Positions 45,224-55,006 are shown, numbered from the stretch's first letter. The stretch: DNA of 64,000 bases from JBHJGO01 sp050331715 (GCA_050331715.1 JBHJGO010000028.1:38772-102771); one strand, 5' to 3'. The notes: a model not told the origin generated them from the letters alone. Program-made: numbers and translations.

Positions 45224-46648
45224 ATGAACAAGTGGCAACAGGGTGAAAAAGTCGAATTGACGATTGCCGATTTGTCGGATGATGGGAATGGTGTGGGTCG
45301 TTATCAGGATCGGGTTGTATTCGTTCCTGACACTGTTCCGGGCGATCACATTCAAGTCAAGCTTCTACAGGTCAAGCCCAAATTTGCCCGAGGCAAGCTA
45401 GAAAAAATTCTAGAAGCCTCAGCCCGTCGAATTCGTCCTGCTTGTATTGTGGCTGATAAATGCGGGGGATGCCAGTGGCAGCAGGTAGACTACGCTTATC
45501 AGTTAATCGCAAAGCGGAACCAGATTATTCAAGCCTTGGAACGAATTGGTGGATTTCAAAATCCACCCGTTGGGGAGATGATTGCGTCACCGACTCCACT
45601 GACCTATCGCAACAAAGCAACCTATCCGCTGGGGGTTTCGGCAACGGGGCAGGTTCAAGCCGGGTATTTTCGGAAGAATAGCCATCGTTTAATCAACCTG
45701 AATCAATGTCCAATTCAAGATCAACGGTTGAATCCACTTCTCACCCATATTAAACAAGATATTCAGGCTCACGGTTGGCCCATCTATAACGAAGCAAAAC
45801 ACGCAGGCATCATCCGACACCTCTCACTACGCATCGGTCGTCGTACCGGAGAAACCCTGCTCACCCTCGTCATTAATCGCGTCCCAGGCAATCCAGAGCC
45901 GAACCGTTTAGGAACGACTGCTGTCAATGCCCAATCCTTCGGCGTTGCGGGACTAGGAGCCCAGGCTGAGCGATGGTTAGAGGACTATCCCCAACTGGTC
46001 GGTGTCTGCGTCAACTTCAACCCAAGTCCGGGCAACGTTATCTTTGGCGAGTCAACGATTTGCGTTGCTGGTCGAGGATACCTGGAGGAGGAATTTGCGG
46101 GGCTGACGTTCCAGCTTGCGCCCGACACATTTTTTCAAGTGAATACTGAAGTTGCCGAAGCACTGCTGTTGTGGATTCAGCAGCAACTTAACTTGCAAGG
46201 GGATGAGGTGATTGTTGACGCCTATTGCGGTATTGGTGCTTTAACACTACCGCTGGCCCAGCAGGCCCAGCAGGTGATCGGTATGGAAGTTCAGAAAACT
46301 GCCACTGCTCAGGCCCAGCAGAATGCAGCCATCAACAATATTACCAATGTGACCTTCCAAGTTGGCACTGTGGAAACATTATTACCCCTCTTGGCTGCCA
46401 ATCCAGATATTGTTCTGGTAGACCCACCCCGCAAGGGATGTAATCAAGCCGTGATCGATGCTCTACTAAAACTGCATCCTCACAGAATTGTCTACATGAG
46501 TTGTAAGCCATCAACCCTGGCCCGTGATCTGAAGTTGCTGTGTGAGTCTGGCCACTACAAGTTGACTCAGGTTCAGCCCGCCGACTTCTTTCCCCAAACC
46601 GCCCATGTTGAGTGTGTAGCTATCCTGAAGAGAGATTTTGTTGTTTAA
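45224..46648 (+). CDS. rlmD: 23S rRNA (uracil-5-)-methyltransferase, RlmD/TrmA family
   Basis: A 474-residue RNA m5U methyltransferase. An N-terminal TRAM domain (VELTIADLSDDGNGVGRYQDRVVFVPDTVPGD) binds RNA. A four-cysteine iron-sulfur motif is partly visible as CIVADKCGGCQWQQ. The SAM domain has VDAYCGIGALTLPLA, and the catalytic end has DPPRKGCNQAVI and YMSCKPSTLARDL with the nucleophilic cysteine. Assignment to RlmD, RlmCD or TrmA cannot be settled from sequence alone. It is convergent with mscS, with only 2 bp between stops and a hairpin spanning both. Confidence 0.93.
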   Translation: MNKWQQGEKVELTIADLSDDGNGVGRYQDRVVFVPDTVPGDHIQVKLLQVKPKFARGKLEKILEASARRIRPACIVADKCGGCQWQQVDYAYQLIAKRNQIIQALERIGGFQNPPVGEMIASPTPLTYRNKATYPLGVSATGQVQAGYFRKNSHRLINLNQCPIQDQRLNPLLTHIKQDIQAHGWPIYNEAKHAGIIRHLSLRIGRRTGETLLTLVINRVPGNPEPNRLGTTAVNAQSFGVAGLGAQAERWLEDYPQLVGVCVNFNPSPGNVIFGESTICVAGRGYLEEEFAGLTFQLAPDTFFQVNTEVAEALLLWIQQQLNLQGDEVIVDAYCGIGALTLPLAQQAQQVIGMEVQKTATAQAQQNAAINNITNVTFQVGTVETLLPLLAANPDIVLVDPPRKGCNQAVIDALLKLHPHRIVYMSCKPSTLARDLKLLCESGHYKLTQVQPADFFPQTAHVECVAILKRDFVV

Positions 46649-46668
46649 CATCAGATATTAAACAACAA
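46638..46668. terminator. Hairpin spanning both convergent stop codons
   Basis: A perfect 11-bp stem TTGTTGTTTAA/TTAAACAACAA (46638-46648 and 46658-46668) with a 9-nt loop. It overlaps the last codons of rlmD and mscS on opposite strands. The stem is A/T-rich with no separate T-run. A bidirectional terminator is plausible. Confidence 0.5.
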
Positions 46669-48123
46669 TCGCATCCGCTTGCGAATCCACACAAATGGGT
46701 TGTGTTCCAGATCACTGCTGTCCAGAATTCCCATATCTTTCAGCATTTGACGCCGTTGCATGAGTTCCTGGTTACGCTCAGCTAGCTTTTGGGCAATTTG
46801 ATCGGCTAGCTTGGGATAGCTAGATAAGAAGCTCTGAAACACATCCCGACTGACCACAAACACAACCGTAGTCTCCAATGCTCTGATCGATGCAGATCGG
46901 GGGATTCCCATCATCAGAGCCAGTTCTCCAAAAAAGTCACCTGCGTATAAATCCCGAATATGTTTGTTCGCTTTCTCGGACAGTACTTCAACGGAACCGG
47001 ACAGAATAATATGAAAGGCATCTCCCGGATCACCTTCTCGAAAAATAAACGCTTGGTTCTTAAAGGTTTGGCGACAGCCCTTTTCAATTAAATTTAATAG
47101 CTCTAAATCTGAGAAACTTTCAAAGTAAACCACCTCACGCAGTAGTTTTTTCAGGGATAGATTCTCTGGATATTGATTCGTACTTTCTTCTTCTGAAATC
47201 GGGGAAGCTTCGGGTTTCAGAATGGGTTCTGATGGGGCTGAACGGGCAGATTCAAATACTCCCTTCAAATCCTCAATATTTCTAATTCGCAAGTCCCGTT
47301 GGGCCGTTGGAATTTCGATTCTACGCTGCCGCAGACCATTTTGAATAATGTAGTTGAGTGAGCTTTGAATCGGAAGCCTTGCCCTGGGTTGATCAATCCA
47401 CACTAGCAATTCGTAGTTAATCGAGTGATCGCCGAAACTGTCCAGCCAAACCTGGGGTGTAGGTTGTGATAGAACTCTGGATTCTCTCTGGGCTGCATCT
47501 AGCAATACTTCTTTAACGAGGAATGGATCACTCCCATAGGCAACTCGAATCGGAAGATGAATACGGCTATTGATATTACCATGACTCCAGTTTACGATTC
47601 TATTATCGACTAAATCAGAATTGGGTACGATGATGGTAATACTATCATTGGTGACTAGCAATGTGGAACGGATAGAGATCTTTCGGATTGTACCCTCTAG
47701 ATTTCCTAGCTCAATGTAGTCTCCAACTTTAATGGGTTGCTCTAACAGTAGGATCAAACCACTAACAAAGTTCTGTGCCAACCTCTGAAATCCGAAACCA
47801 ATTCCCAGCCCCAATCCTCCAGCCAAGAAACTGATTGAACGAATATCTAAACCCGCAGCCTGGGGAACCACAATAAAGGCTAGGGCGATGGTGAAGTATC
47901 TAAAAATAGTTGCGATTGCTTCACGAGTCCCCTCTTTAACACCAAGTCGAACTAATAGCTTATCCCTCAGCCAATTACTCAGATATCGAGAGATGAAAAT
48001 AGTAAAAATTAATGCAACTAAAGTAACTACAATAGAGCTGACTGAAATTGAGATCCCACCCAGATTAATGGGCTGTACGAATAGCTTATACAAAAACTCG
48101 ATGAAGCCTAAAATCGCATTCAT
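46651..48123 (-). CDS. MscS-type channel with C-terminal cyclic-nucleotide-binding domain
   Basis: A 490-residue membrane protein. Three hydrophobic helices (about 18-110) end in the MscS pore helix (SFLAGGLGLGIGFGFQRLAQNFVSGLILL). The beta-domain follows (VGDYIELGNLEGTIRKISIRSTLLVTNDSITIIVPNSDLV). A linker and a cyclic-nucleotide-binding fold (about 345-460) come next, with phosphate-binding cassette FGELALMMGIPRSASIRALE. This is the bacterial cyclic-nucleotide-gated channel architecture, in which cAMP or cGMP modulates a channel otherwise resembling MscS. The extra C-terminal coiled segment (AERNQELMQRRQML) is also typical. Ligand identity is not readable. Confidence 0.93.
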   Translation of the reverse strand: MNAILGFIEFLYKLFVQPINLGGISISVSSIVVTLVALIFTIFISRYLSNWLRDKLLVRLGVKEGTREAIATIFRYFTIALAFIVVPQAAGLDIRSISFLAGGLGLGIGFGFQRLAQNFVSGLILLLEQPIKVGDYIELGNLEGTIRKISIRSTLLVTNDSITIIVPNSDLVDNRIVNWSHGNINSRIHLPIRVAYGSDPFLVKEVLLDAAQRESRVLSQPTPQVWLDSFGDHSINYELLVWIDQPRARLPIQSSLNYIIQNGLRQRRIEIPTAQRDLRIRNIEDLKGVFESARSAPSEPILKPEASPISEEESTNQYPENLSLKKLLREVVYFESFSDLELLNLIEKGCRQTFKNQAFIFREGDPGDAFHIILSGSVEVLSEKANKHIRDLYAGDFFGELALMMGIPRSASIRALETTVVFVVSRDVFQSFLSSYPKLADQIAQKLAERNQELMQRRQMLKDMGILDSSDLEHNPFVWIRKRMRLLFNI

Positions 48124-48186
48124 GTCACTCTGAGGCGTATGAACTTTATCCTATTCTACAATCGATACTCCATCAGCAAGTGAGCT

Positions 48187-49344
48187 ATGACACCAGAAAT
48201 CTTAACTTTACCGCTACTACAACTGGCTTCGGGCGATCAGCTTACGTTACAAGTTTATCGGTTTCAGGGATCGCAACCCGGTAAAAAAGCTTATCTGCAA
48301 GCCAACTTGCATGGAGCCGAAATTAGCGGTAACGGCGTAATTTACCAACTGATCGAATTTCTCCAAACCCTATCCGACGATCAACTGATTGGCGAGATCT
48401 GGCTCGTTCCCCTGTGTAATCCGGTAGGAGTAAATCAGCGATCGCACCACTTCTCCTCCGGTCGATATCACAACTATGATGGCAAAGACTGGAATCGAAT
48501 TTTTTGGGACTACGAAAAAACCGATGCGGATATTGCCGCATTTGCCAGAGCCCATCTGGAACTGGAACCCGCAGTCATCAAAACGCAATATCGTCAGGTG
48601 ATTTGTGAAACCTTTCATCAGCTCCAGTCAGAACTGAAAACCAGTCGTCTAGCTCCCTACAGCGAACACTATCGCTATCAACTGCAATCCCTCTGTGTTG
48701 ATGCTGATTATGTCTTGGATCTGCATAGTTCTACGAATCAAGCCCTGGATTACCTCTATTGTTTTCACAGCCGCCCCGAAAGCGCCAGGGCTTTTCTGCT
48801 CAACTGGGGCATTTTAATGACGGAATACGATGGGGATGCCTTTGACGAAGCCTTTCTCAAACCGTGGTTAGCTCTGGAGGATTGTCTGGCCGATCTGGGT
48901 CAGCCCACTGTATTTGATGTGGAAGCCTGGACACTGGAACTGGGATCTGGCATGGAGATGAATCCGGACTCGGTTGCGGTTGGTGTCAGAGGGATCAAGA
49001 ATTATCTGGCGACCAAGGGAATGCTGAAAATTGACGGATTTCCCCGACCTGAAACCGCTACCCACACTATTCAACTCACGCTGAAGGAAAACATCCAGAA
49101 ATACTATGCTCCCGCAGGCGGGATGATTCAGAATCGAGTGGCGTTGGGGACTATGGTTGAAGCGGGAGAAACCCTGTACGAAATTCTGAGTTTCAATAAA
49201 GCTACCGCGTTACCCCAGGTGATCCCAGTTGAGGCAACAGCTCCGGGCAGAATATTCGATCAGTCCACCAATCAATCGGTGAACCAATTTGACTATGTAT
49301 TGTCCATGATGATCGAATTGCCTAACAGCGAATCCAACCATTGA
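48187..49344 (+). CDS. Succinylglutamate desuccinylase/aspartoacylase family metallohydrolase
   Basis: A 385-residue zinc carboxypeptidase-like (M14) protein. The zinc site of the family is seen in NLHGAEISGNG (H-x-x-E) and LDLHSSTNQ (second His). The C-terminus is a beta barrel with biotinyl-like features (YYAPAGGMIQNRVALGTMVEAGETLYEILSF), which is usual in this family. Related enzymes deacylate N-acyl amino acids or amides; the substrate here is unknown. It is divergent from mscS by 63 bp, and its 3' end overlaps the convergent 2OG-oxygenase ORF by 23 bp. Confidence 0.88.
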   Translation: MTPEILTLPLLQLASGDQLTLQVYRFQGSQPGKKAYLQANLHGAEISGNGVIYQLIEFLQTLSDDQLIGEIWLVPLCNPVGVNQRSHHFSSGRYHNYDGKDWNRIFWDYEKTDADIAAFARAHLELEPAVIKTQYRQVICETFHQLQSELKTSRLAPYSEHYRYQLQSLCVDADYVLDLHSSTNQALDYLYCFHSRPESARAFLLNWGILMTEYDGDAFDEAFLKPWLALEDCLADLGQPTVFDVEAWTLELGSGMEMNPDSVAVGVRGIKNYLATKGMLKIDGFPRPETATHTIQLTLKENIQKYYAPAGGMIQNRVALGTMVEAGETLYEILSFNKATALPQVIPVEATAPGRIFDQSTNQSVNQFDYVLSMMIELPNSESNH

Positions 49345-50179
49345 TGGTAAATCGGCTATGTTCAAATTTGCCTGACGGGCAGACCACAGGTAAAACCTCG
49401 TGCTTACAACGACTATCAAAAAACACCACACTATTATTCCGAGGTTCAATCATTTCAAAATCCTCCTGAATCGCTGCCCGATCACCGTGGATTTGCGTTT
49501 TGTACAGCCTGAGTTCCCCCCCATAGAATGCCTTCGGTTCTTGGTAGAAGTAATAGATATAGCTCAGTGTACGGTTCGCGGCTTTTTGTCGATCAACATC
49601 ATTATGAATCCGATAAAATCCGCCATGGTTATGGGCAGTAATTTGCATTTCCACCAGAGAAACCAGGAAATCTGGTAAATCCAACTTTTCTAAAACCATA
49701 GGCCGGACTTCCAACAGCTTTTGCCGAATCAAATTGTAGAAATCTGGTAAATGATTAACTAGAAGAACTAGGGACTGACGATAGTCCTTTGCCTTGCTAA
49801 AGGTTCCCGCCTCAAAGAAGTCGGCTTGATGGCTCAAGGCCACCTCCAATGTCATCTGGTGTTCTTCTGGAGACAGAAAGTGATCCACCTGAACCACTCT
49901 GGGAGTAACAACTTCGAGAGCGCTGCCACAACTAGAATCTATCTGCTGTCTGGTTAAATCCTCTGACAAATGCTCTGAGAGAGCTTGCAATGCGGATAGA
50001 AACGGTTTACCTGGTGCTTCAGGTTGCGAGTTCATTTGAGCGATCGCTAAAACCTTTAAGGCCAGATCTGAACGTTCTTTGAAAGAAAGCTCAGGTTGCT
50101 TCAGTGCTGCTTCAATGATTGCCAGAGATTCCCCAATAATATGCTGAAATTTCTCGTCCAATGCGGTCAAACTATCCAT
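49322..50179 (-). CDS. 2OG-Fe(II) oxygenase (tandem paralogue 2)
   Basis: About 285 residues from the ATG at 50179, which overlaps the stop of the upstream paralogue by 8 bp and fits translational coupling. The prolyl-4-hydroxylase-type fold is seen in YRIHNDVD (H-x-D iron ligands), CKHEVLPV (distal His) and RFTINGW (2-oxoglutarate arginine). The N-terminal 80 residues form a helical region with RSDLALKVLAIAQ that is shared with the paralogue. The substrate could be a peptide or small molecule and is unknown. The 3' end overlaps the convergent aspartoacylase-family gene. Confidence 0.88.
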   Translation of the reverse strand: MDSLTALDEKFQHIIGESLAIIEAALKQPELSFKERSDLALKVLAIAQMNSQPEAPGKPFLSALQALSEHLSEDLTRQQIDSSCGSALEVVTPRVVQVDHFLSPEEHQMTLEVALSHQADFFEAGTFSKAKDYRQSLVLLVNHLPDFYNLIRQKLLEVRPMVLEKLDLPDFLVSLVEMQITAHNHGGFYRIHNDVDRQKAANRTLSYIYYFYQEPKAFYGGELRLYKTQIHGDRAAIQEDFEMIEPRNNSVVFFDSRCKHEVLPVVCPSGKFEHSRFTINGWIRC

Positions 50180-51116
50180 TTTTGTCTGTTCGGCGCAGCC
50201 AACCATTGAGCGTGAATCGTCCATGATCAAACTTTCTGGACGGACACTTCACTGGCATCACCTCATGTTTACAGCGACTATCAAAGAAGACAATACGATT
50301 GTTTCTAGGTTCAATGGTTTTGAATTGGCCTTCGGCGATCGCTGCACCCGCTTTGATTTCTGTTTCATAGAGCCTCAACTCCCCCCCTGAAAACTTCTGA
50401 GGCCGTTTGTTGAAATAATAGACATAGGTGAGTACCCGAGTTACGGTTTGCGCGCTACCTGAATCGTTATGAATTTTGTAAAAACATCCATCATTGTGGG
50501 CAGTGAGCTGCATCTCGACCTGAGCAACTTCAAAGGACGGTAGTTTCAACTGTTCCAGAGTGGTTGGCAGCGCCTTTAAAATCCGCTGACGCATTAGCTC
50601 ATAGAACTCTGGAAACAGGGTTGCGTAGAGTATAGAAGACTGGCGATAGTTCTCAGCCTGAGTCGTGGTTTGAGAGGCAACAAATTTTTCTGACTGACCC
50701 AGAGCGATTTGTAAAATCTCTTCATTTTCTTCAGGAGACAGAAAGTCATCAATTTGCACATGTTCTCCTGGCAAGTGAACCGCCTCTGTTTGAATCACCG
50801 ACTGCTGAGAATAGGGGGCGGATTTCAAACTAGGTTGCCGAGGATAGATGGCAGGTAGAGCGGACTGTGGGGTTTCCCTGGTGAAAGACTGAACAGGAAG
50901 TGACGTAGAAGAAGTTGAAGGGGAAGCACCGGCAACCTCCAACACCTTCAAGGCAATGGCTGCCCTTTCCTGAGCAGAAAGACTATGATCCTCCAAGATA
51001 GACTCTAGAGCCTCGAAGGACTGGTTAACTAAGGAATTAAATCGTTGCTTCAGATCTAAAGCTGTCCCGTCTGGAGTAGTCAAATTTTGAGAAACCAGAT
51101 TCGAGGCATGGGTCAT
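50172..51116 (-). CDS. 2OG-Fe(II) oxygenase (tandem paralogue 1)
   Basis: A 314-residue paralogue of the downstream gene. Iron ligands are in YKIHNDSG and CKHEVMPV, and the 2-oxoglutarate arginine is in GRFTLNGW. Between them is KRPQKFSGGELRLYETEI, the strand typical of prolyl-hydroxylase-like enzymes. The N-terminal helical module (FNSLVNQSFEALESILEDHSLSAQERAAIALKVLEVAG) is joined by a Ser/Pro/Gln linker (about 70-115) to the catalytic domain. The RAAIALKVLE-type motif recurs in both paralogues and, from memory, in other cyanobacterial enzymes. The pair forms one operon. Confidence 0.9.
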   Translation of the reverse strand: MTHASNLVSQNLTTPDGTALDLKQRFNSLVNQSFEALESILEDHSLSAQERAAIALKVLEVAGASPSTSSTSLPVQSFTRETPQSALPAIYPRQPSLKSAPYSQQSVIQTEAVHLPGEHVQIDDFLSPEENEEILQIALGQSEKFVASQTTTQAENYRQSSILYATLFPEFYELMRQRILKALPTTLEQLKLPSFEVAQVEMQLTAHNDGCFYKIHNDSGSAQTVTRVLTYVYYFNKRPQKFSGGELRLYETEIKAGAAIAEGQFKTIEPRNNRIVFFDSRCKHEVMPVKCPSRKFDHGRFTLNGWLRRTDKNG

Positions 51117-51313
51117 AACTCATGCAGGTGTAACGTTCTGGATATATTATACCAGCCGTAGGCATAAGCCCAGATTTAACTAAAAATTAAACTTGTGCCT
51201 TGAATCTAGCCAGATCATCTCGTGGAATAATTCTCTGATTTTTGCTCGTTCGAATCAACAATCAGGGAAACCTATTGATTAAGCTATATAGCAATCACAA
51301 ATGCAAAACAATT

Positions 51314-52660
51314 ATGATGACTTCTTCTACAAGGGACAAGATTCCAGAAACCTTTCAAGCAAAGGTTCTCGTGATTGACGACAACCCGACAAATCTCAGG
51401 GTAGCAGTTCATGCTTTAGAAGATAGTGGTTTCACGGTGCTGATTGCCAGTAGCGGCGAAATAGGTATCAAACGGGCCAAATATGCTCGACCTGATATTA
51501 TTTTATTGGATATTCAAATGCCTGGAATCAATGGCTTTGAAACCTGTAGACAATTAAAATCATACCCAGAAACCAAAGGGATTCCCGTAATTTTTATGAC
51601 AGCCCTCACCAATCCAGAAGATAAGGTTATGGGATTTGAAGTGGGAGCTATTGACTATATAACGAAACCCATCGAGATTCGAGAAGTTTTAGCCAGAGTC
51701 AATCTACATCTCAAGCTAAATCTACTCTCAAAAACCCTGGAACAACAGGTAGAACAACGCACTGTCGAGCTAAATCAAGCTTTAACAGAATTACAGAACT
51801 CCCACCTGCAATTGGTTCAAAGAGAAAAGATGTCTGCTTTAGGTCAACTTATGGCAGGGATTACCCATGAAATTAATAACCCAATTGGATTTGTTTCTGG
51901 AAACCTGAATTGCGCCGGGGAATATATTACAGATTTGATTGAGCATTTACAACTGTACCAGAAATATCTGCCAGCATTGCCGAAGGAAATCAAGCAACAT
52001 TCTGAAGAGATCGAACTCGATTATCTTTTAGAGGATCTACCAGAAATCTTAGAATCAATGAAATCTGGGATGGATCGGATGCGAGCCATCAGCACATCTA
52101 TGCGAATTTTTTCCCGCGCGGATCAAGAACAGAAAGTCGCTTTTAATCTACACGAAGGAATTGACAGCACGTTACTAATTCTAAAGCATCGACTGAAGGC
52201 GAGAGACGACCGACCTGAAATTAAAATTGTCAAATATTATGGACAGATTGATGAAGTTGAAGGGTTTCCAGGGCAACTCAATCAAGTTTTTATGAATTTG
52301 GTGGCCAATGCTATTGAGGTCTTTGATGAAATGAGTGAATTTATGACTGCAGAACAGTTGAAAAACTGCTCCTTCCAAATTCAAATCCTAACAGAAATCA
52401 ACTCGGATCAAACAGAAATTATCATCAGAATCAAAGATAATGGTAAAGGTATGACCGAGGCGGTACGAGGTAAAATATTTGCTCCTTCCTTTACAACAAA
52501 GCCTGTAGGTAAGGGAACAGGATTAGGGCTTTCGATTTCTCACCAGATTATTGAGGAAAAACATGGGGGCAAAATTAGTTGTAACTCACAGCCTGGAGAG
52601 GGGACAGAGTTTGTGATACGCCTTCCATTGATTATGACTGGAGAGATGAGTTCAAGGTAA
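51314..52660 (+). CDS. Response regulator receiver - histidine kinase
   Basis: About 448 residues from the ATG at 51314; the longer frame from 51242 has no good start support. The receiver domain is VLVIDDNPTNLR with phospho-acceptor aspartate in IILLDIQMPG near residue 65 and the lysine in DYITKPIE. A coiled coil leads to a histidine kinase with H-box GITHEINNPIGF near 182, N-box NLVANAIEVF, DNGKGMTE and GKGTGLGLS. It is a cytoplasmic REC-HK of the same H-box type as the giant kinase at 3856-9468. A second hybrid kinase follows 72 bp downstream. Confidence 0.93.
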   Translation: MMTSSTRDKIPETFQAKVLVIDDNPTNLRVAVHALEDSGFTVLIASSGEIGIKRAKYARPDIILLDIQMPGINGFETCRQLKSYPETKGIPVIFMTALTNPEDKVMGFEVGAIDYITKPIEIREVLARVNLHLKLNLLSKTLEQQVEQRTVELNQALTELQNSHLQLVQREKMSALGQLMAGITHEINNPIGFVSGNLNCAGEYITDLIEHLQLYQKYLPALPKEIKQHSEEIELDYLLEDLPEILESMKSGMDRMRAISTSMRIFSRADQEQKVAFNLHEGIDSTLLILKHRLKARDDRPEIKIVKYYGQIDEVEGFPGQLNQVFMNLVANAIEVFDEMSEFMTAEQLKNCSFQIQILTEINSDQTEIIIRIKDNGKGMTEAVRGKIFAPSFTTKPVGKGTGLGLSISHQIIEEKHGGKISCNSQPGEGTEFVIRLPLIMTGEMSSR

Positions 52661-52732
52661 GGCAGTACACACTAAACTACACACTTTATCAGTATTGAAA
52701 ACGCTGTATTCAAATTATCTAAGAACTAAAAA

Positions 52733-55006
52733 ATGTCTATCAGAAATAAAATTTCTCGTGGCTATGCCCTATCCCTAGGAATTGCTTTGGGAGGAACAAT
52801 CGCTGGACTATTGGTTGGTAATCACTATCAAAGAACAGCGCTGGAATATAGTCAAGCTGTTGCTAAGGATCGACGGTTTCTCAGTGCGCTTCAATTGGAT
52901 ATTCTCTACAATCGTCCAACTAAGCAGTTATCCCCCTATCTCCAAAATCCCGCTGCCTTCGAGCAACAAACTACTCAGTTGATACAGCGGATTAATAAAA
53001 TTCAGGCCCTGGTCAAAACTTACCTGGACTCAGTTCCAAACCCAACGATAGAAGGGCTTCGGCCCTCGTTGGAAGCTTATCAAGTTGCAATGGATGAGTT
53101 TGAGCAAGCGGTTCAATCGTTTGCTCAAACCGTACAACCTATGACAGCAAATCCACAGCAGCTAGTAGCGGCAGAGCGCCTGTTGGTGAGTCTAGTGAAG
53201 GGTTCTGAATTCGTGGCCTTTATCGAGTATCCCGATCAACTTTCTGAGTTTTATCAAACGGCTGAACAACAGGAAAATGCGGCTGAAAGTCGTCTCAATC
53301 AGGCAGAAAAACTACGGATTCAGCTTATTGCAGTGGCGTTAGGATTGTCAACAATTCTGGCGATTATTTCAGCGCGCCGAACTAGTCGCGTGGTATCTCG
53401 TCCGATTCAAAACTTGACCCGAATTTCTCAGGAAGTTACTAGTGAGTCAGACTTTGGTCGGCAGATTCCCGTTGAAACCGAAGATGAAGTGGGAGTACTG
53501 GCAACTTCATTAAACAAACTCATCCAGCGGGTTCAAGAGTTACTCCAGGAACAGACGGATTATACCGTTCAATTGGAACGGGCTAAACTGCAGGCAGATA
53601 CGGCGAATCAGGCGAAGAGTGAATTTCTCTCCAACATGAGTCACGAGTTGAGAACACCGCTGAATGGCATTTTGGGTTACGCTCAGATTCTTAAGCGTGA
53701 TCGCACGCTAAGTCCAGCGCAAGTTAATGGGATCAATATTATTCAAAATAGCGGCAATCATTTGTTGATCTTAATCAATGACATTCTGGATCTATCCAAA
53801 ATTGAAGCCCGCAAAATGGAGCTGTATCCCAATCCAATTCATCTGCCCAGTTTTCTGGAGAACGTGGTTAGCATCATGCGGATGCAAGCAATGGAAAAAA
53901 ACTTGCGATTGAACTATGAAGCCGTTTTGCAACTACCTGAAGGCATCAAGGCAGACGAAAAGCGTCTGCGTCAGGTCTTACTCAATCTATTGGGTAATGC
54001 CATCAAATTCACCGAGCAAGGAGGTGTGACACTACACGTTATTCCAGTCAAGCGAGAAACTGAAAAAATAACTGACGATATCCTGATCCGATTTGAGATT
54101 ATCGACACCGGGGTAGGTATGACGCCTGAACAGGTCAGCAAAATCTTTCAACCCTTTGAACAGGTCGGTGATGCCAAGAAACGCTCAGAGGGAACAGGGC
54201 TGGGATTAGCGATCACAAAACAACTGGTTGAATTGATGGGCGGCGAGCTACAGGTGAAGAGCGAACTTAATCAAGGAACAAGCTTCTGGTTTGAAGCGCG
54301 TTTTCCAGGGGTTGAAGTTGCAGCCCAGAGTCAGTCCGAAATTGATCGGCAGATCATCGGCTATCGGGGAGAAAAGTATACGATTTTGATAGTTGACGAC
54401 AAAGCACAGAATCGCCTGGTGTTGCAGGGAATGTTGGAACCGCTAGGATTTGAAATTCTTCTGGGGGAAAATGGCCAAGAAGCGATAGAACTAGCTCAGC
54501 AGTTTCGGCCTGATTTAATCCTGACAGACTTAGAGATGCCAGTTAAAACGGGGTTCGAGGCTGTTCAGGAGATTCGTCAGATTCCAGAGATTCAAGCCAC
54601 CCCCATTATTGCTATTTCTGCCAATCTAATGGGAGCAGAACAGCACCAGAGTCAAGTGGCGGGTTGTGATTCCTTTCTGCCAAAACCTGTGGCGGAAAAG
54701 AAACTATTGCAGATGATGGGTCAATACCTCAAGCTAGAGTGGAAATATGAAGCAATGTCAGATGTTCAAGAAATTGCAGCAGGGGCAAGTGAGGCCAAGC
54801 TCATCATTCCACCCCTTGAAGAACTAGAGATTCTATACGAGCTATCTATGTTGGGCAGTATGAGAAGAATCCAAGAACAAGCCACTCATTTAGAGACCCT
54901 AGATCAACGCTATATTCCCTTTGCGACTAAGCTCAAGACACTGGCGCAGGAATTCAAAGATGGCGAGATTGCCAATCTGCTTGAGAAGTATCTTTATAAG
55001 CATTGA
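52733..55006 (+). CDS. Membrane hybrid histidine kinase (TM-sensor-TM-HAMP-HK-REC)
   Basis: A 757-residue protein. TM1 (about 12-30) and TM2 (about 191-211) flank a helical periplasmic sensor rich in Gln. Then come HAMP (about 212-265), HisKA with SHELRTPLNGILGYAQIL near 303, HATPase (LLNLLGNAIKFTEQGG, DTGVGMTPEQV, GTGLGLAIT) and a receiver domain (ILIVDDKAQNRLV, aspartate in LILTDLEMP, about 551-670). A short C-terminal helical segment follows that may be a remnant Hpt-like or dimer region. It lacks an output domain and has no cognate regulator beside it except the upstream REC-HK, which may be its phosphorelay partner. Confidence 0.93.
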   Translation: MSIRNKISRGYALSLGIALGGTIAGLLVGNHYQRTALEYSQAVAKDRRFLSALQLDILYNRPTKQLSPYLQNPAAFEQQTTQLIQRINKIQALVKTYLDSVPNPTIEGLRPSLEAYQVAMDEFEQAVQSFAQTVQPMTANPQQLVAAERLLVSLVKGSEFVAFIEYPDQLSEFYQTAEQQENAAESRLNQAEKLRIQLIAVALGLSTILAIISARRTSRVVSRPIQNLTRISQEVTSESDFGRQIPVETEDEVGVLATSLNKLIQRVQELLQEQTDYTVQLERAKLQADTANQAKSEFLSNMSHELRTPLNGILGYAQILKRDRTLSPAQVNGINIIQNSGNHLLILINDILDLSKIEARKMELYPNPIHLPSFLENVVSIMRMQAMEKNLRLNYEAVLQLPEGIKADEKRLRQVLLNLLGNAIKFTEQGGVTLHVIPVKRETEKITDDILIRFEIIDTGVGMTPEQVSKIFQPFEQVGDAKKRSEGTGLGLAITKQLVELMGGELQVKSELNQGTSFWFEARFPGVEVAAQSQSEIDRQIIGYRGEKYTILIVDDKAQNRLVLQGMLEPLGFEILLGENGQEAIELAQQFRPDLILTDLEMPVKTGFEAVQEIRQIPEIQATPIIAISANLMGAEQHQSQVAGCDSFLPKPVAEKKLLQMMGQYLKLEWKYEAMSDVQEIAAGASEAKLIIPPLEELEILYELSMLGSMRRIQEQATHLETLDQRYIPFATKLKTLAQEFKDGEIANLLEKYLYKH

